Below the pieces are notes generated by a model. The model made no database searches and was not told where the DNA came from. It saw nothing but the letters and a program-made list of their open reading frames with translations. From the NCBI RefSeq assembly GCF_003201595.1, contig NZ_QJJS01000018.1, forward strand, positions 34,940-98,939: a stretch of DNA of 64,000 bases, read 5' to 3'. The DNA is from Sphaerotilus hippei. GTDB taxonomy: Bacteria; Pseudomonadota; Gammaproteobacteria; Burkholderiales; Burkholderiaceae_C. Position numbers and translations under genes: made by a program. Shown one piece after another: positions 35,548 to 42,207 of the stretch (its first letter is position 1; each line of letters opens with the position of its first letter).

Positions 35548-36276
35548 TCACCAGACCGTCAGCGCGTTGGTCAGGGCCCGCTGCAGCCAGCCGCGGGTGT
35601 TGGCGTCGGCCATGTCGCCCTGGCCGAGGTGCTCGAAGCGGGCATCGACCACGTCCGTCGAGGCCACGATGCCGCCGGGCTGGATGTCGCGCGGGCTGAC
35701 GACCCCGGAGAAGCGCAGCGTGCTCACGTTGCCGTTGAAGCCGATGCGGCGTTCCCCGGCCACGACCAGGTTGCCGTTGGGCAGCACGTTGATGACGGTG
35801 GCGGCCAGCTTGCCCTTGAGCTGGTTGGCGTTCTCCAGCTTGCCGTTGCCCTTGAACGAGTCGCTGCCGCTGGCGCTGGCGTCCATGTTCAGCAGGCCGG
35901 TCAGGATGCCGTTGAGCGAGGTGTCGCCCGAACCCGGCCCCTTGGAGGCCACCTTGTTCTCCCGGCCGGTCTCCATCGTCTGGCGGTTGCTCGCGCTGAG
36001 GCTCTCGGCGATGTCGACCTTGAGCGTGTCGCCGATGCGGCGGGGCTTGCTCTGGTCCGAGAACAGCCAGCTGGTGCTGGCATTGGGCTGGAAGATCGCG
36101 CCGGTGTGCAGGCGTTCGACCTGGGCCATGGCCTGCACCGGCGGTGCCGAGGTCGGTCCCTGGACCACCTGGGGCGGCGAGCTGCAGGCCGCCAGCAGGC
36201 CGTGCAGGGCGGTCAGCCCCAGCAGCGCGGCACGGCGCAGGCCGGGGACGGGGCGGGGGGTGTGGCGCAGCGGCAT
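35548..36276 (-). CDS. flgH: second, isolated flagellar L-ring protein FlgH
   Basis: FlgH forms the outer-membrane L ring of the flagellum. This 242-residue copy lies alone on the minus strand, about 9.5 kb from the flgH of the main operon. It has a lipoprotein signal (ALHGLLAACSSPP), the family segments GAIFQPNASTSWLFSDQSKPRRIGDTLKVDIAESLSASN, ATVINVLPNGNLVVAGERRIGFNG and LRFSGVVSPRDIQPGGIVASTDVVDARFEHLGQG, and is complete. It differs clearly from the other copy (for example DTLKVDIAESLSA against [13 protein letters not shown]), so it is an old paralogue or an acquired gene. The start at 36276 has AGGAA upstream; an in-frame ATG at 36300 is less likely. A sigma-28-like promoter lies upstream. 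Confidence 0.9.
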   Translation of the reverse strand: MPLRHTPRPVPGLRRAALLGLTALHGLLAACSSPPQVVQGPTSAPPVQAMAQVERLHTGAIFQPNASTSWLFSDQSKPRRIGDTLKVDIAESLSASNRQTMETGRENKVASKGPGSGDTSLNGILTGLLNMDASASGSDSFKGNGKLENANQLKGKLAATVINVLPNGNLVVAGERRIGFNGNVSTLRFSGVVSPRDIQPGGIVASTDVVDARFEHLGQGDMADANTRGWLQRALTNALTVW

Positions 36277-36613
36277 GGTCAAGTTCCTGTGTCGGGGCAT
36301 GCAGGCATGTTGCTGGCGCTGGCGTGCGGTGATTTAGTCGCTTTGCAAAGATAAGTGAAAACCCTGCAAACTCGATTGAAGTTCGTCACCGGTTCTGGTC
36401 GGCGTATCGACAGAGTTTTCCAGTTGGAATGTCCGTGGTGGTGTCCCGATGGTATCGGGGCGGTATCGGCCATGTTTCCGGGGCTGGTCCTTGTTCACGC
36501 CGGAAAGGTCGGTCGGTCGCATGGAATCAATTCTTCACACAACTTCGCGGGGTGTTTGCAATGGCGCCGCAGCCTGCATTTTCCAGCGCATCAGACACAT
36601 CGGAGGTATCAGC
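36277..36613. other. divergent intergenic region between the second flgH and an unknown gene
   Basis: This 337-base gap has an A+T-richer section (36330-36440) and a sigma-28-like promoter for the minus-strand flgH (listed separately). The plus-strand gene at 36614 has a GGAGG ribosome binding site nine bases before its ATG. A plus-strand frame open from 36449 would lengthen that gene, but the added part is unlike it in composition. I see no other gene or strong repeat. Confidence 0.45.
36310..36336 (-). promoter_or_regulatory. sigma-28-like promoter of the second flgH
   Basis: On the minus strand TAAA (36336-36333) is followed by 15 bases and GCCAGCAA (36317-36310), against the flagellar sigma-28 consensus TAAA-N15-GCCGATAA: the -35 and spacing are exact and the -10 matches five of eight. 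The start codon lies 34 bases beyond. This fits late flagellar expression but is a by-eye match. Confidence 0.4.
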
Positions 36614-37015
36614 ATGAGCATCGGTTCCATTTCTTCGACGCGTGCCACGCCCCACAGCAACACGCAGCTGAAGGCCGCCCGCAACGAGACCGGATTCGCC
36701 GCCCGCATCTCCCAGCTCGGCCCGACGCTGGGCACGGCGGTGGCCACCGGCGAGGCCTTCAGCGACGTGGCCAAGGCGGCCTATGCCGCCGCGGTCGACG
36801 GGGTGCAGCAGCTGGACCAGGGCGCGCAGACCGCGCTGAAGGCCGCGACCCAGGCCTTCGAGGACATCGGCGAGGCGGCCGAGGACGCGGGCGAGGCGAT
36901 CGAGTCGGCCGTCTACACCGTGGCCGACACGGTCGGGGATGCGGCCTCGGCGGTTTCCAGCACCTTCAGCAAGGGGTTGGACCAGCTCGGCAAGCTGGTC
37001 GACTTCAGCGCCTGA
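36614..37015 (+). CDS. hypothetical small helical protein
   Basis: A 133-residue protein I do not recognise. It starts MSIGSISSTRATPHSNTQLK with GGAGG upstream. Residues about 45-130 form a long, alanine-rich amphipathic helix region with regular acidic positions (DVAKAAYAAAVDGVQQLDQG, EDIGEAAEDAGEAIESAVYT), reminiscent of phasin-, apolipoprotein- or LEA-like helices and of small secreted effectors. There is no signal peptide and no cysteine. Its neighbours are the divergent second flgH and dcd, which do not explain it. Codon use and GC content match the surroundings. Confidence 0.65.
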   Translation: MSIGSISSTRATPHSNTQLKAARNETGFAARISQLGPTLGTAVATGEAFSDVAKAAYAAAVDGVQQLDQGAQTALKAATQAFEDIGEAAEDAGEAIESAVYTVADTVGDAASAVSSTFSKGLDQLGKLVDFSA

Positions 37016-37077
37016 GCAGCGGCTTCGCCTAAAATGGCCGGTTACGCCAGCAGTGGGGCCGCACGGCCTGCCAGAAC

Positions 37078-37647
37078 ATGAGCATCAAGAGCGACAAGTG
37101 GATCCGCCGCATGGCCGAGCAGACCGGGATGATCGAGCCCTTCGAGCCCGGCCAGGTGCGCCAGTCGGCCGACGGCCAGAAGATCGTCAGCTACGGCACC
37201 TCGAGCTACGGCTACGACATCCGCTGCGCGCGCGAGTTCAAGGTCTTCACCAACGTGCACTCGACGGTGGTGGACCCGAAGAACTTCGACGAGAAGAGCT
37301 TCGTCGACATCGAGGCCGATGTCTGCATCATCCCGCCCAACAGCTTCGCGCTGGCGCGCACGATGGAGTACTTCCGCATCCCGCGCAACGTGCTGACCAT
37401 CTGCCTGGGCAAGAGCACCTATGCCCGCTGCGGCATCATCGTCAACGTCACGCCCTTCGAGCCCGAGTGGGAAGGCTACGTGACGCTGGAGTTCAGCAAC
37501 ACCACGCCGCTGCCGGCCAAGATCTACGCGGGCGAGGGCTGTGCCCAGGTGCTGTTCTTCGAGAGCGACGAGGTCTGCGAGACCAGCTACCGCGACCGCG
37601 GCGGCAAGTATCAGGGCCAGGTGGGCGTGACCCTGCCCAAGACCTGA
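37078..37647 (+). CDS. dcd: dCTP deaminase
   Basis: Dcd converts dCTP to dUTP in thymidylate supply. The 189-residue product has the trimeric dUTPase-like fold with SSYGYDIRC, the family [51 protein letters not shown] and a C-terminal [16 protein letters not shown]. The catalytic glutamate is the one in LEFSNTT. The length is the usual 188-190 residues. In many betaproteobacteria dcd is near metG and apbC; here it is elsewhere, beside small unknown genes. Confidence 0.96.
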   Translation: MSIKSDKWIRRMAEQTGMIEPFEPGQVRQSADGQKIVSYGTSSYGYDIRCAREFKVFTNVHSTVVDPKNFDEKSFVDIEADVCIIPPNSFALARTMEYFRIPRNVLTICLGKSTYARCGIIVNVTPFEPEWEGYVTLEFSNTTPLPAKIYAGEGCAQVLFFESDEVCETSYRDRGGKYQGQVGVTLPKT

Positions 37648-37734
37648 ACGGTGGACCGCCTGTTTTTCCGGGGATCGCACCGCCCTGTGCCTGACTATCT
37701 TCAGGCCACCCGGTTCGATGACAGGAAAGACACG

Positions 37735-38133
37735 ATGAACAGTCGCAAGAGGCCTCGGCCGCGCGCCCAGGAGCGGGACGTGGCCGAGGCGGCGCCGAGC
37801 GATTCGACGGTGCTGCGCAGCGCCTTCGCCACGCTGGCCGATCGCTGGCGCCAGGAAGCCGGCCCGCAGGCCGACGAGTCGCTGGCCGAGGATGCCGACA
37901 TCGCCTCGTTGCCCTGGCACCTGGCGGCGCCGACGCTGCAGCTGCGCAAGTGCGAGCGTTTTTCACGGCTGATGGCCGAAGCGGGCTGGGACGTGCAGCG
38001 CACCCGCATGCACTACGACCACGACTATGCGCGCGAGATGCTGAGTCTGGGCCACCTTCAGGGGGACCGGGATCTGCAGCGGCTGTCGCTGGAACTCTAT
38101 CGCCTGTTCGACGCCCAAGCGGGCAGGCACTGA
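37735..38133 (+). CDS. hypothetical small protein
   Basis: A 132-residue soluble protein with no recognised family. It starts MNSRKRPRPRAQERDVAE with an AGGAAAG ribosome binding site. The N-terminal 20 residues are strongly basic; then come WHLAAPTLQLRKCERFSRLMAEAGWDVQRTRMHYDHDYAREMLSLGHLQGDRDLQRLSLELYRLFD, a helical stretch with a DHD-like group. It lies between dcd and the DUF1801 gene on the same strand. The tail RLSLELYRLFDAQ resembles parts of small regulatory proteins, but I would not name one. Confidence 0.6.
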   Translation: MNSRKRPRPRAQERDVAEAAPSDSTVLRSAFATLADRWRQEAGPQADESLAEDADIASLPWHLAAPTLQLRKCERFSRLMAEAGWDVQRTRMHYDHDYAREMLSLGHLQGDRDLQRLSLELYRLFDAQAGRH

Positions 38134-38146
38134 ACGAGCAGGCGCT

Positions 38147-38164
38147 GCCCCGGTACTGCGGGGC
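38147..38164 (+). terminator. possible hairpin terminator
   Basis: GCCCCG and CGGGGC form a six-base stem with the loop GTACTG, starting 14 bases after the stop at 38133. No T run follows, so the terminator call is weak. Confidence 0.3.
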
Positions 38165-38219
38165 GGCGTGCAGGGCTCACCGATCCCTTTGCAGTCACCT
38201 GGGATGAAAGGTTGCAGTC

Positions 38220-38594
38220 ATGCGCCATCTGATTCGACCGGCCGCGCTGGTCGCCACTTATTTCGACACCCTGCAGCCGGTGCAGGAGCCGACCGCACGG
38301 GCGGTGTCGCGCACCATCATGGCTGCCGTGCCCGAGCTGGAGCAGGCCGTGAAGTGGGGCAACCTGACCTTCCAGCTGGCCGGGCGCAATGTGCTGGCCC
38401 TGGTCATGCACAAGGGCCATGCGCACCTGCAGGTGTTCAACGGGGTGTTGCTGACCGAGCGTTTCCCGCAACTCGAAGGCGCGGGCAAGGGGCTGCGCCA
38501 CGTCAAGCTGCGGTATTCGATGCCGCTGGACATCGAGCTCGTCGAGGACCTTGCCCTGGCGGCGGTGGCCGCGGGGCTGGTCCGGGAGGACTGA
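38220..38594 (+). CDS. DUF1801 domain protein
   Basis: The 124-residue product has the DUF1801 pattern: a helical start (LVATYFDTLQPVQEPTARAVSRTIMAAVPELEQAVKWGNLTFQLAGRNVLAL) with the conserved VKWG, then VMHKGHAHLQVFNGVLL and the C-terminal KLRYSMPLDIELVEDLA. This YdhG/YjhX-like fold is small and uncharacterised, and probably binds a small ligand; I would not assign a reaction. The start is ATG 38220 with AAAGG about ten bases upstream. It converges on flgN with 40 bases between. Confidence 0.82.
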   Translation: MRHLIRPAALVATYFDTLQPVQEPTARAVSRTIMAAVPELEQAVKWGNLTFQLAGRNVLALVMHKGHAHLQVFNGVLLTERFPQLEGAGKGLRHVKLRYSMPLDIELVEDLALAAVAAGLVRED

Positions 38595-38634
38595 ATCACC
38601 GGCGTCGGTTCCGGCCCGACGGCCGGGTCCGCCG

Positions 38635-39048
38635 TCAGTTCGAGTAGAGGCTCAGGCCCCGTGCCACGCGGTTGTTGTAGACCGGTGCGGCGGCGCTCGC
38701 CTGTTCGGGCAGCAGGATGTCGATGGCGCGGTCCAGCGCCATCGTGGCGCGCACCAGGGTCTCGCGCTGCGCGGCGACCTGGCCGCTGGCCTTGACCAGC
38801 CGGTGGCGCAGCGGGGGCGGGATCTCGCCGACCCGGGCCGCCAGGCTGAAGCCGGCCACGGCACGCTCGAGCGCCCGGTGCAGCTGCTGGGCGTGGCCCT
38901 CGATCGCGTGGCTGTCGCGCAGGCGCAGCGCGTCACCCAGCGCGCCGAGCTGGTCTTCGACCCCGCACAGCATCTCCTCCAGGTCGCTGTCCATCACGGC
39001 GCTGCTCACGCTGGCGCGGCCGGGGGCGAACTGGGTCGAGGTGGTCAT
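38635..39048 (-). CDS. flgN: FlgN-like flagellar export chaperone
   Basis: FlgN holds the hook-filament junction proteins FlgK and FlgL before export. The 137-residue product is all-helical (DLEEMLCGVEDQLGALGDALRLRDSHAIEGHAQQLHRALE, ASGQVAAQRETLVRATMALDRAIDILLPEQ) and ends in a short flexible tail, YNNRVARGLSLYSN. The similarity to FlgN is weak in residues, as usual for this family, but the position 53 bases after flgM in a flgA-flgM-flgN array on the minus strand supports it well. The start is ATG 39048 in a compact frame. Confidence 0.78.
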   Translation of the reverse strand: MTTSTQFAPGRASVSSAVMDSDLEEMLCGVEDQLGALGDALRLRDSHAIEGHAQQLHRALERAVAGFSLAARVGEIPPPLRHRLVKASGQVAAQRETLVRATMALDRAIDILLPEQASAAAPVYNNRVARGLSLYSN

Positions 39049-39101
39049 GGTGCGGTGCTCCCGAGGGGTGGGCGTGGACACGGAATTCAGGTGTGCAGGA
39101 T

Positions 39102-39422
39102 TCAGCGCGAGGCGTCGATCTTGCCGAGCACTTCCTGTGCGTTGGCGATCAGCTTGTCGGCGATGGCGTCGGCGTTGACCTTGTACGTGCCGTCGGAGAT
39201 CGACTGGCGCACACGCTGGACCTTTTCGGCGTCGAAGCCGCCGTCGGCGCCATCGAGCAGGGCGGTGGCTGCGCTGGACAGTTTCACGGTGGTGCTGCCT
39301 TCCGTGCCTTGGGTGCCGCGGGTGCTGCCGCCCTTGGCGGCTTCGGAGGCTTCGCGGGGGGCTGCCGCCGCGCCACCGACCTGACCTGTCGCGACGGGTG
39401 ATGTCGTATTGCCGATTTTCAT
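39102..39422 (-). CDS. flgM: anti-sigma-28 factor FlgM
   Basis: FlgM binds FliA (sigma-28) until the hook is finished and FlgM is exported. The 106-residue product starts MKIGNTTSP, has a disordered alanine-, glycine- and serine-rich N-terminal half, and ends with the sigma-binding helices VKLSSAATALLDG, FDAEKVQRVRQSISDGTYKVNADAIADKLIANAQEVLGKI. The segment RQSISDGTYKVNADAIADKLI is the family hallmark. It lies between flgA and flgN, as in many betaproteobacteria. An AAGGAGT ribosome binding site precedes the ATG. A sigma-28 promoter upstream would give feedback control. Confidence 0.95.
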   Translation of the reverse strand: MKIGNTTSPVATGQVGGAAAAPREASEAAKGGSTRGTQGTEGSTTVKLSSAATALLDGADGGFDAEKVQRVRQSISDGTYKVNADAIADKLIANAQEVLGKIDASR

Positions 39423-39593
39423 GACGTACTCCTTGGGCCCGAGAGGGGAACCGCGATGAGATCCGGAGAGTGACTGTCGAATCTGCCGATTCTGCGTCAG
39501 CCTGACGCGAGACTGCTTCGAGCGACCGGTGCAGGTGGCTGTCGGCGGGTCCCGGAACGCGACGCAATGGGCATTTGTGCGCTCTCCAGTATC

Positions 39594-39620
39594 TTATCGG
39601 TCCATCCCGGAAGAACTTGA
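39594..39620 (-). promoter_or_regulatory. sigma-28 promoter upstream of flgM
   Basis: On the minus strand TCAA (39620-39617), 15 bases, then ACCGATAA (39601-39594) matches TAAA-N15-GCCGATAA in ten of twelve positions. It lies about 170 bases before the flgM ATG within the 304-base gap 39423-39726, which holds no gene. FlgM transcribed by the sigma factor it inhibits is known in other bacteria, so the match is credible. Confidence 0.6.
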
Positions 39621-39726
39621 GGAACTTCGTCAGCCGAACTGTGCGTCGTTCTTCCTGTCCTGTTTTCGGCGCCGCGCGGGCGGACTTGATGGTTTGTCAA
39701 CGGATGATGTCCGGACCGGCGGCGGT

Positions 39727-40437
39727 TCACTGGCGGACCTCCACGCGGTTGTCGCCGACCGGCCAGGCCAGCAGGACCCGGCCGCCGTCGGTGCGCACGC
39801 GCACGGGCTGGCCTTCCTGGCCGGCGGACATGGCCTGCCCGGTCACGCTCACCGCGTAACCCTGGCCACCGGCGAGCACCGTCACGGTCTCGCCGGCGGC
39901 GAACCAGCGGCGCGCCTTCAGGTGCTGTTCGCGCACGGCCGTTCCGGGGGGCAGTGCATTGTTGAGCTGGCGGCCCACCAGGGCCTCGATCCGGTCGTGG
40001 GTCGGGCTCGGGTGGGCGGCGATGTCGGTCTCGGCGAGCTCGAGGTCGCCGGCCTCCAGCGTCGCGCCGGCGGCCAGCGCGGTGCGGCTGACCCAGGCGG
40101 GCGCCCACACATGCACGGTCACCGGCAGGTAGACGTTCCAGGCCACCGTGCCGGAGGTGCAGCGCAGCCCGACTCGGGTGCGGCCCCAGGGGGCCGATCC
40201 GGGGGGCAGGTAAGGCTCGACCTTGCGGCAGGGCGCCAGGCGCAGCCGGGGATCGAGTCGCCCCGGCACGACCTCGACCCGGGTGCCGTCGGGGGTCTTC
40301 ATCGCCTGCCGGGTCAGCTCGACGGCGGCCTGGACACTCGTCTCGGTGTCGACGCCTTCAGGCGTCGTCTGGGCTCGCGCGGGCGCGAGCGACGAGGTCG
40401 CGAGAAGCGCAGCCAGGGCGACGTGGCAGGTGGTCAT
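39727..40437 (-). CDS. flgA: flagellar P-ring assembly chaperone FlgA
   Basis: FlgA is the periplasmic chaperone for FlgI, the P-ring protein. The 236-residue product has a signal peptide (ALAALLATSSLAPARAQ), a central domain (VEVVPGRLDPRLRLAPCRKVEPYLPPG and VGLRCTSG, with the two conserved cysteines) and a C-terminal SAF domain (SRTALAAGATLEAGDLELAETDI, VGRQLNNALPPGTAVREQHL). The start MTTCHVALAAL at 40437 was taken because it begins the signal peptide. It is divergent from flgB with 166 bases between them. Confidence 0.94.
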   Translation of the reverse strand: MTTCHVALAALLATSSLAPARAQTTPEGVDTETSVQAAVELTRQAMKTPDGTRVEVVPGRLDPRLRLAPCRKVEPYLPPGSAPWGRTRVGLRCTSGTVAWNVYLPVTVHVWAPAWVSRTALAAGATLEAGDLELAETDIAAHPSPTHDRIEALVGRQLNNALPPGTAVREQHLKARRWFAAGETVTVLAGGQGYAVSVTGQAMSAGQEGQPVRVRTDGGRVLLAWPVGDNRVEVRQ

Positions 40438-40523
40438 GGGTGCACTGTAGGACGTCGACGCCGCCCGGCGACGGCGGAGATGCGCGGTGTTGCCCCTGCT
40501 TATCGGGCCCTGGTGCGGGGGGC

Positions 40524-40546
40524 ATGACGTCAAGAATTCACGTCAT
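40524..40546. promoter_or_regulatory. inverted repeat between flgA and flgB
   Basis: ATGACGT (40524-40530) and ACGTCAT (40540-40546) form a perfect seven-base dyad with a nine-base spacer, CAAGAATTC. It lies 58-80 bases before flgB and 87-109 bases before flgA, so one regulator could control both. It does not fit the sigma-28 or sigma-54 consensus and is not an FlhDC-like A+T-rich box as far as I can tell. Confidence 0.45.
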
Positions 40547-40603
40547 CGCCCAGCCCGGTGCACTCAAGTCCGGCGGGGCAGCGACGACGCGGGAGAGCCC
40601 GAC

Positions 40604-41008
40604 ATGCTGGATCGAATCACCAATACGCTGAATTTCCAGTCCGAGGCGCTGGTGCTGCGCTCCGAGCGCCAGCGCCTGATCGCCAGCAACATCGCCAACG
40701 CGGACACGCCGGGTTATCAGGCGCGCGATTTCGACTTCGCCTCCGCGCTGCGTGACGCCACGGGCACGGGCTCGGTCACGGGCCGGCTGCAGACGACCCA
40801 TGGGGCGCACATTCCGGTGCCCACCCTCGGCGCCTCCGGCGATCCGCTCAGGCATGCGCTCAACAGCCAGAGCAGCCTGGACAACAACACCGTCGACATG
40901 GACCGCGAGCGCGCCTCCTTCGCCGACAACACGGTGAAGTACGAGGCCACGCTGCGCTTCGTGAACGGCCAGATGAAGACCCTCACCGACGCGATCAAGG
41001 GCCAGTGA
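40604..41008 (+). CDS. flgB: flagellar basal-body rod protein FlgB
   Basis: FlgB is a proximal rod protein of the flagellar motor. The 134-residue product has the rod N-terminal motif (ALVLRSERQRLIASNIANADTPGYQARDFDF) and the C-terminal part (DMDRERASFADNTVKYEATLRFVNGQMKTL) that packs in a coiled coil. It has no signal peptide, being exported by the flagellar type III system. It is the first gene of flgBCDEFGHIJKL, whose promoter must be in the flgA-flgB gap. The start at 40604 lies after a GGGAGAG site. Confidence 0.96.
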   Translation: MLDRITNTLNFQSEALVLRSERQRLIASNIANADTPGYQARDFDFASALRDATGTGSVTGRLQTTHGAHIPVPTLGASGDPLRHALNSQSSLDNNTVDMDRERASFADNTVKYEATLRFVNGQMKTLTDAIKGQ

Positions 41009-41036
41009 GGCCTGAGACGAGCGCAGGAGCCATCCC

Positions 41037-41444
41037 ATGTCCATGATGAACATCTTCAACGTGTCGGGCAGCGCCGTCAGCGCCCAGAGCCAGCGGCTCA
41101 ACACGGTCGCGACCAACCTGGCCAACGCCGACACCGTGGCCGGCCCGGACGGCAAGAGCTTCAAGGCCCGTCAGGTCATGTTCCAGTCCGTGCCCATGGG
41201 CGACAAGGGCAGCGCGGGGGTGCAGGTCACCGAGATCCGCGAGGACCAGACCGCCGGGCGGCGGGTGCACGACCCCAAGCACCCGAGCGCCGACGAGCAG
41301 GGCTACGTGACCTACAGCAACGTCAACGCGGTCGAGGAGATGGTCAACATGATCTCCGCCTCGCGCTCCTACCAGAACAACGTCGAGGTGATGAACACCG
41401 CCAAGAGCCTGCTGCTCAAGACCCTGCAGATGGGCCAGAGCTGA
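41037..41444 (+). CDS. flgC: flagellar basal-body rod protein FlgC
   Basis: FlgC is the second proximal rod protein. The 135-residue product has the rod motif MNIFNVSGSAVSAQSQRLNTVATNLANADT, FKARQVMFQSVPM and the C-terminal GYVTYSNVNAVEEMVNMISASRSYQNNVEVMNTAKSLLLKTLQMGQ. Length is standard. It begins 28 bases after flgB (ATG 41037; ATG 41043 is an alternative). A stable hairpin lies between this gene and flgD. Confidence 0.96.
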   Translation: MSMMNIFNVSGSAVSAQSQRLNTVATNLANADTVAGPDGKSFKARQVMFQSVPMGDKGSAGVQVTEIREDQTAGRRVHDPKHPSADEQGYVTYSNVNAVEEMVNMISASRSYQNNVEVMNTAKSLLLKTLQMGQS

Positions 41445-41451
41445 ACACCGC

Positions 41452-41470
41452 GGCCGGCCTGAGGCCGGCC
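41452..41470 (+). terminator. hairpin inside the flagellar operon, between flgC and flgD
   Basis: GGCCGGCC, loop TGA, GGCCGGCC forms an eight-base perfect stem starting seven bases after the flgC stop and ending 28 bases before flgD, with ATTTTC further on. It could be a partial terminator or an mRNA-stabilising structure that changes the ratio of rod to hook mRNA. The structure is seen; the function is inference. Confidence 0.35.
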
Positions 41471-41498
41471 CGTCTCCATTTTCTCCACGGGATCCTTC

Positions 41499-42179
41499 AT
41501 GAGCACCACCTCCACGGTCGGCACCACCTCGAGCGGCACGAACTCCATCTATTCGCAGCTCTCGGGCACCAGCGGGTCGAACACGACCCAGTCGGCCCAG
41601 GAAACCTCCGACCGCTTCCTCAAGCTGCTGGTGGCCCAGATGAAGAACCAGGACCCGCTCAGCCCGATGGACAACGCCCAGGTCACCAGCCAGATGGCGC
41701 AGATCAACACGGTGTCGGGCATCGAGAAGCTCAACGGTTCGGTGACCTCGCTGGGCTCGCAGCTGATCCAGTCGCAGACGCTGCAGGGCGCCAGCCTGGT
41801 GGGCAAGGGCGTGCTGGTCGAGGGCAGCAAGCTGGCGCTGGACGCGGGCAAGGGCAGCGGCGCGTTCGAGCTCGCCGGTGCGGCCGACAGCGTCAAGGTC
41901 GAGGTCCTGTCGTCGGCCGGCCGGGTGATCGACACCGTGGACCTGGGCACGCAGACCAGCGGGCAGCACCACTTCGACTGGTCCGCGCCCGCCTCGCTGG
42001 CCGACACGACCGGGCTGACCTTCCGCGTCGCCGCGACCCAGGGCACGGCGGCCGTCACCAGCACCGCGCTGATGCGTGATGCGGTGCAGTCGATCAGCAC
42101 CAGCGGCAGCGACCTCAACCTGAACCTGGCCAGCGGCACCACGGTCGCCTACGGCAAGGTCAGGGCCATCTCCGAATGA
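41499..42179 (+). CDS. flgD: flagellar hook assembly (capping) protein FlgD
   Basis: FlgD caps the growing hook and guides FlgE addition. The 226-residue product has the N-terminal export and cap region with DRFLKLLVAQMKNQDPLSPMDNAQVTSQMAQINTVSGIEKLN, the most conserved part of the family, followed by the beta-rich FlgD/FLN-type domain (VKVEVLSSAGRVIDTVDLG, HHFDWSA). The ending VAYGKVRAISE is typical. It is 54 bases after flgC and 28 bases before flgE. Confidence 0.95.
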   Translation: MSTTSTVGTTSSGTNSIYSQLSGTSGSNTTQSAQETSDRFLKLLVAQMKNQDPLSPMDNAQVTSQMAQINTVSGIEKLNGSVTSLGSQLIQSQTLQGASLVGKGVLVEGSKLALDAGKGSGAFELAGAADSVKVEVLSSAGRVIDTVDLGTQTSGQHHFDWSAPASLADTTGLTFRVAATQGTAAVTSTALMRDAVQSISTSGSDLNLNLASGTTVAYGKVRAISE

Positions 42180-42207
42180 AGCACGCAACCCACCGAAGGA
42201 ATCCGAC

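Noticed and set aside
40438..40603. A sigma-54 promoter for flgB (TGGTGC with GGCAT further on)
   Set aside because: The distance between GG and GC elements is ten instead of twelve bases, so it does not meet the -24/-12 rule.
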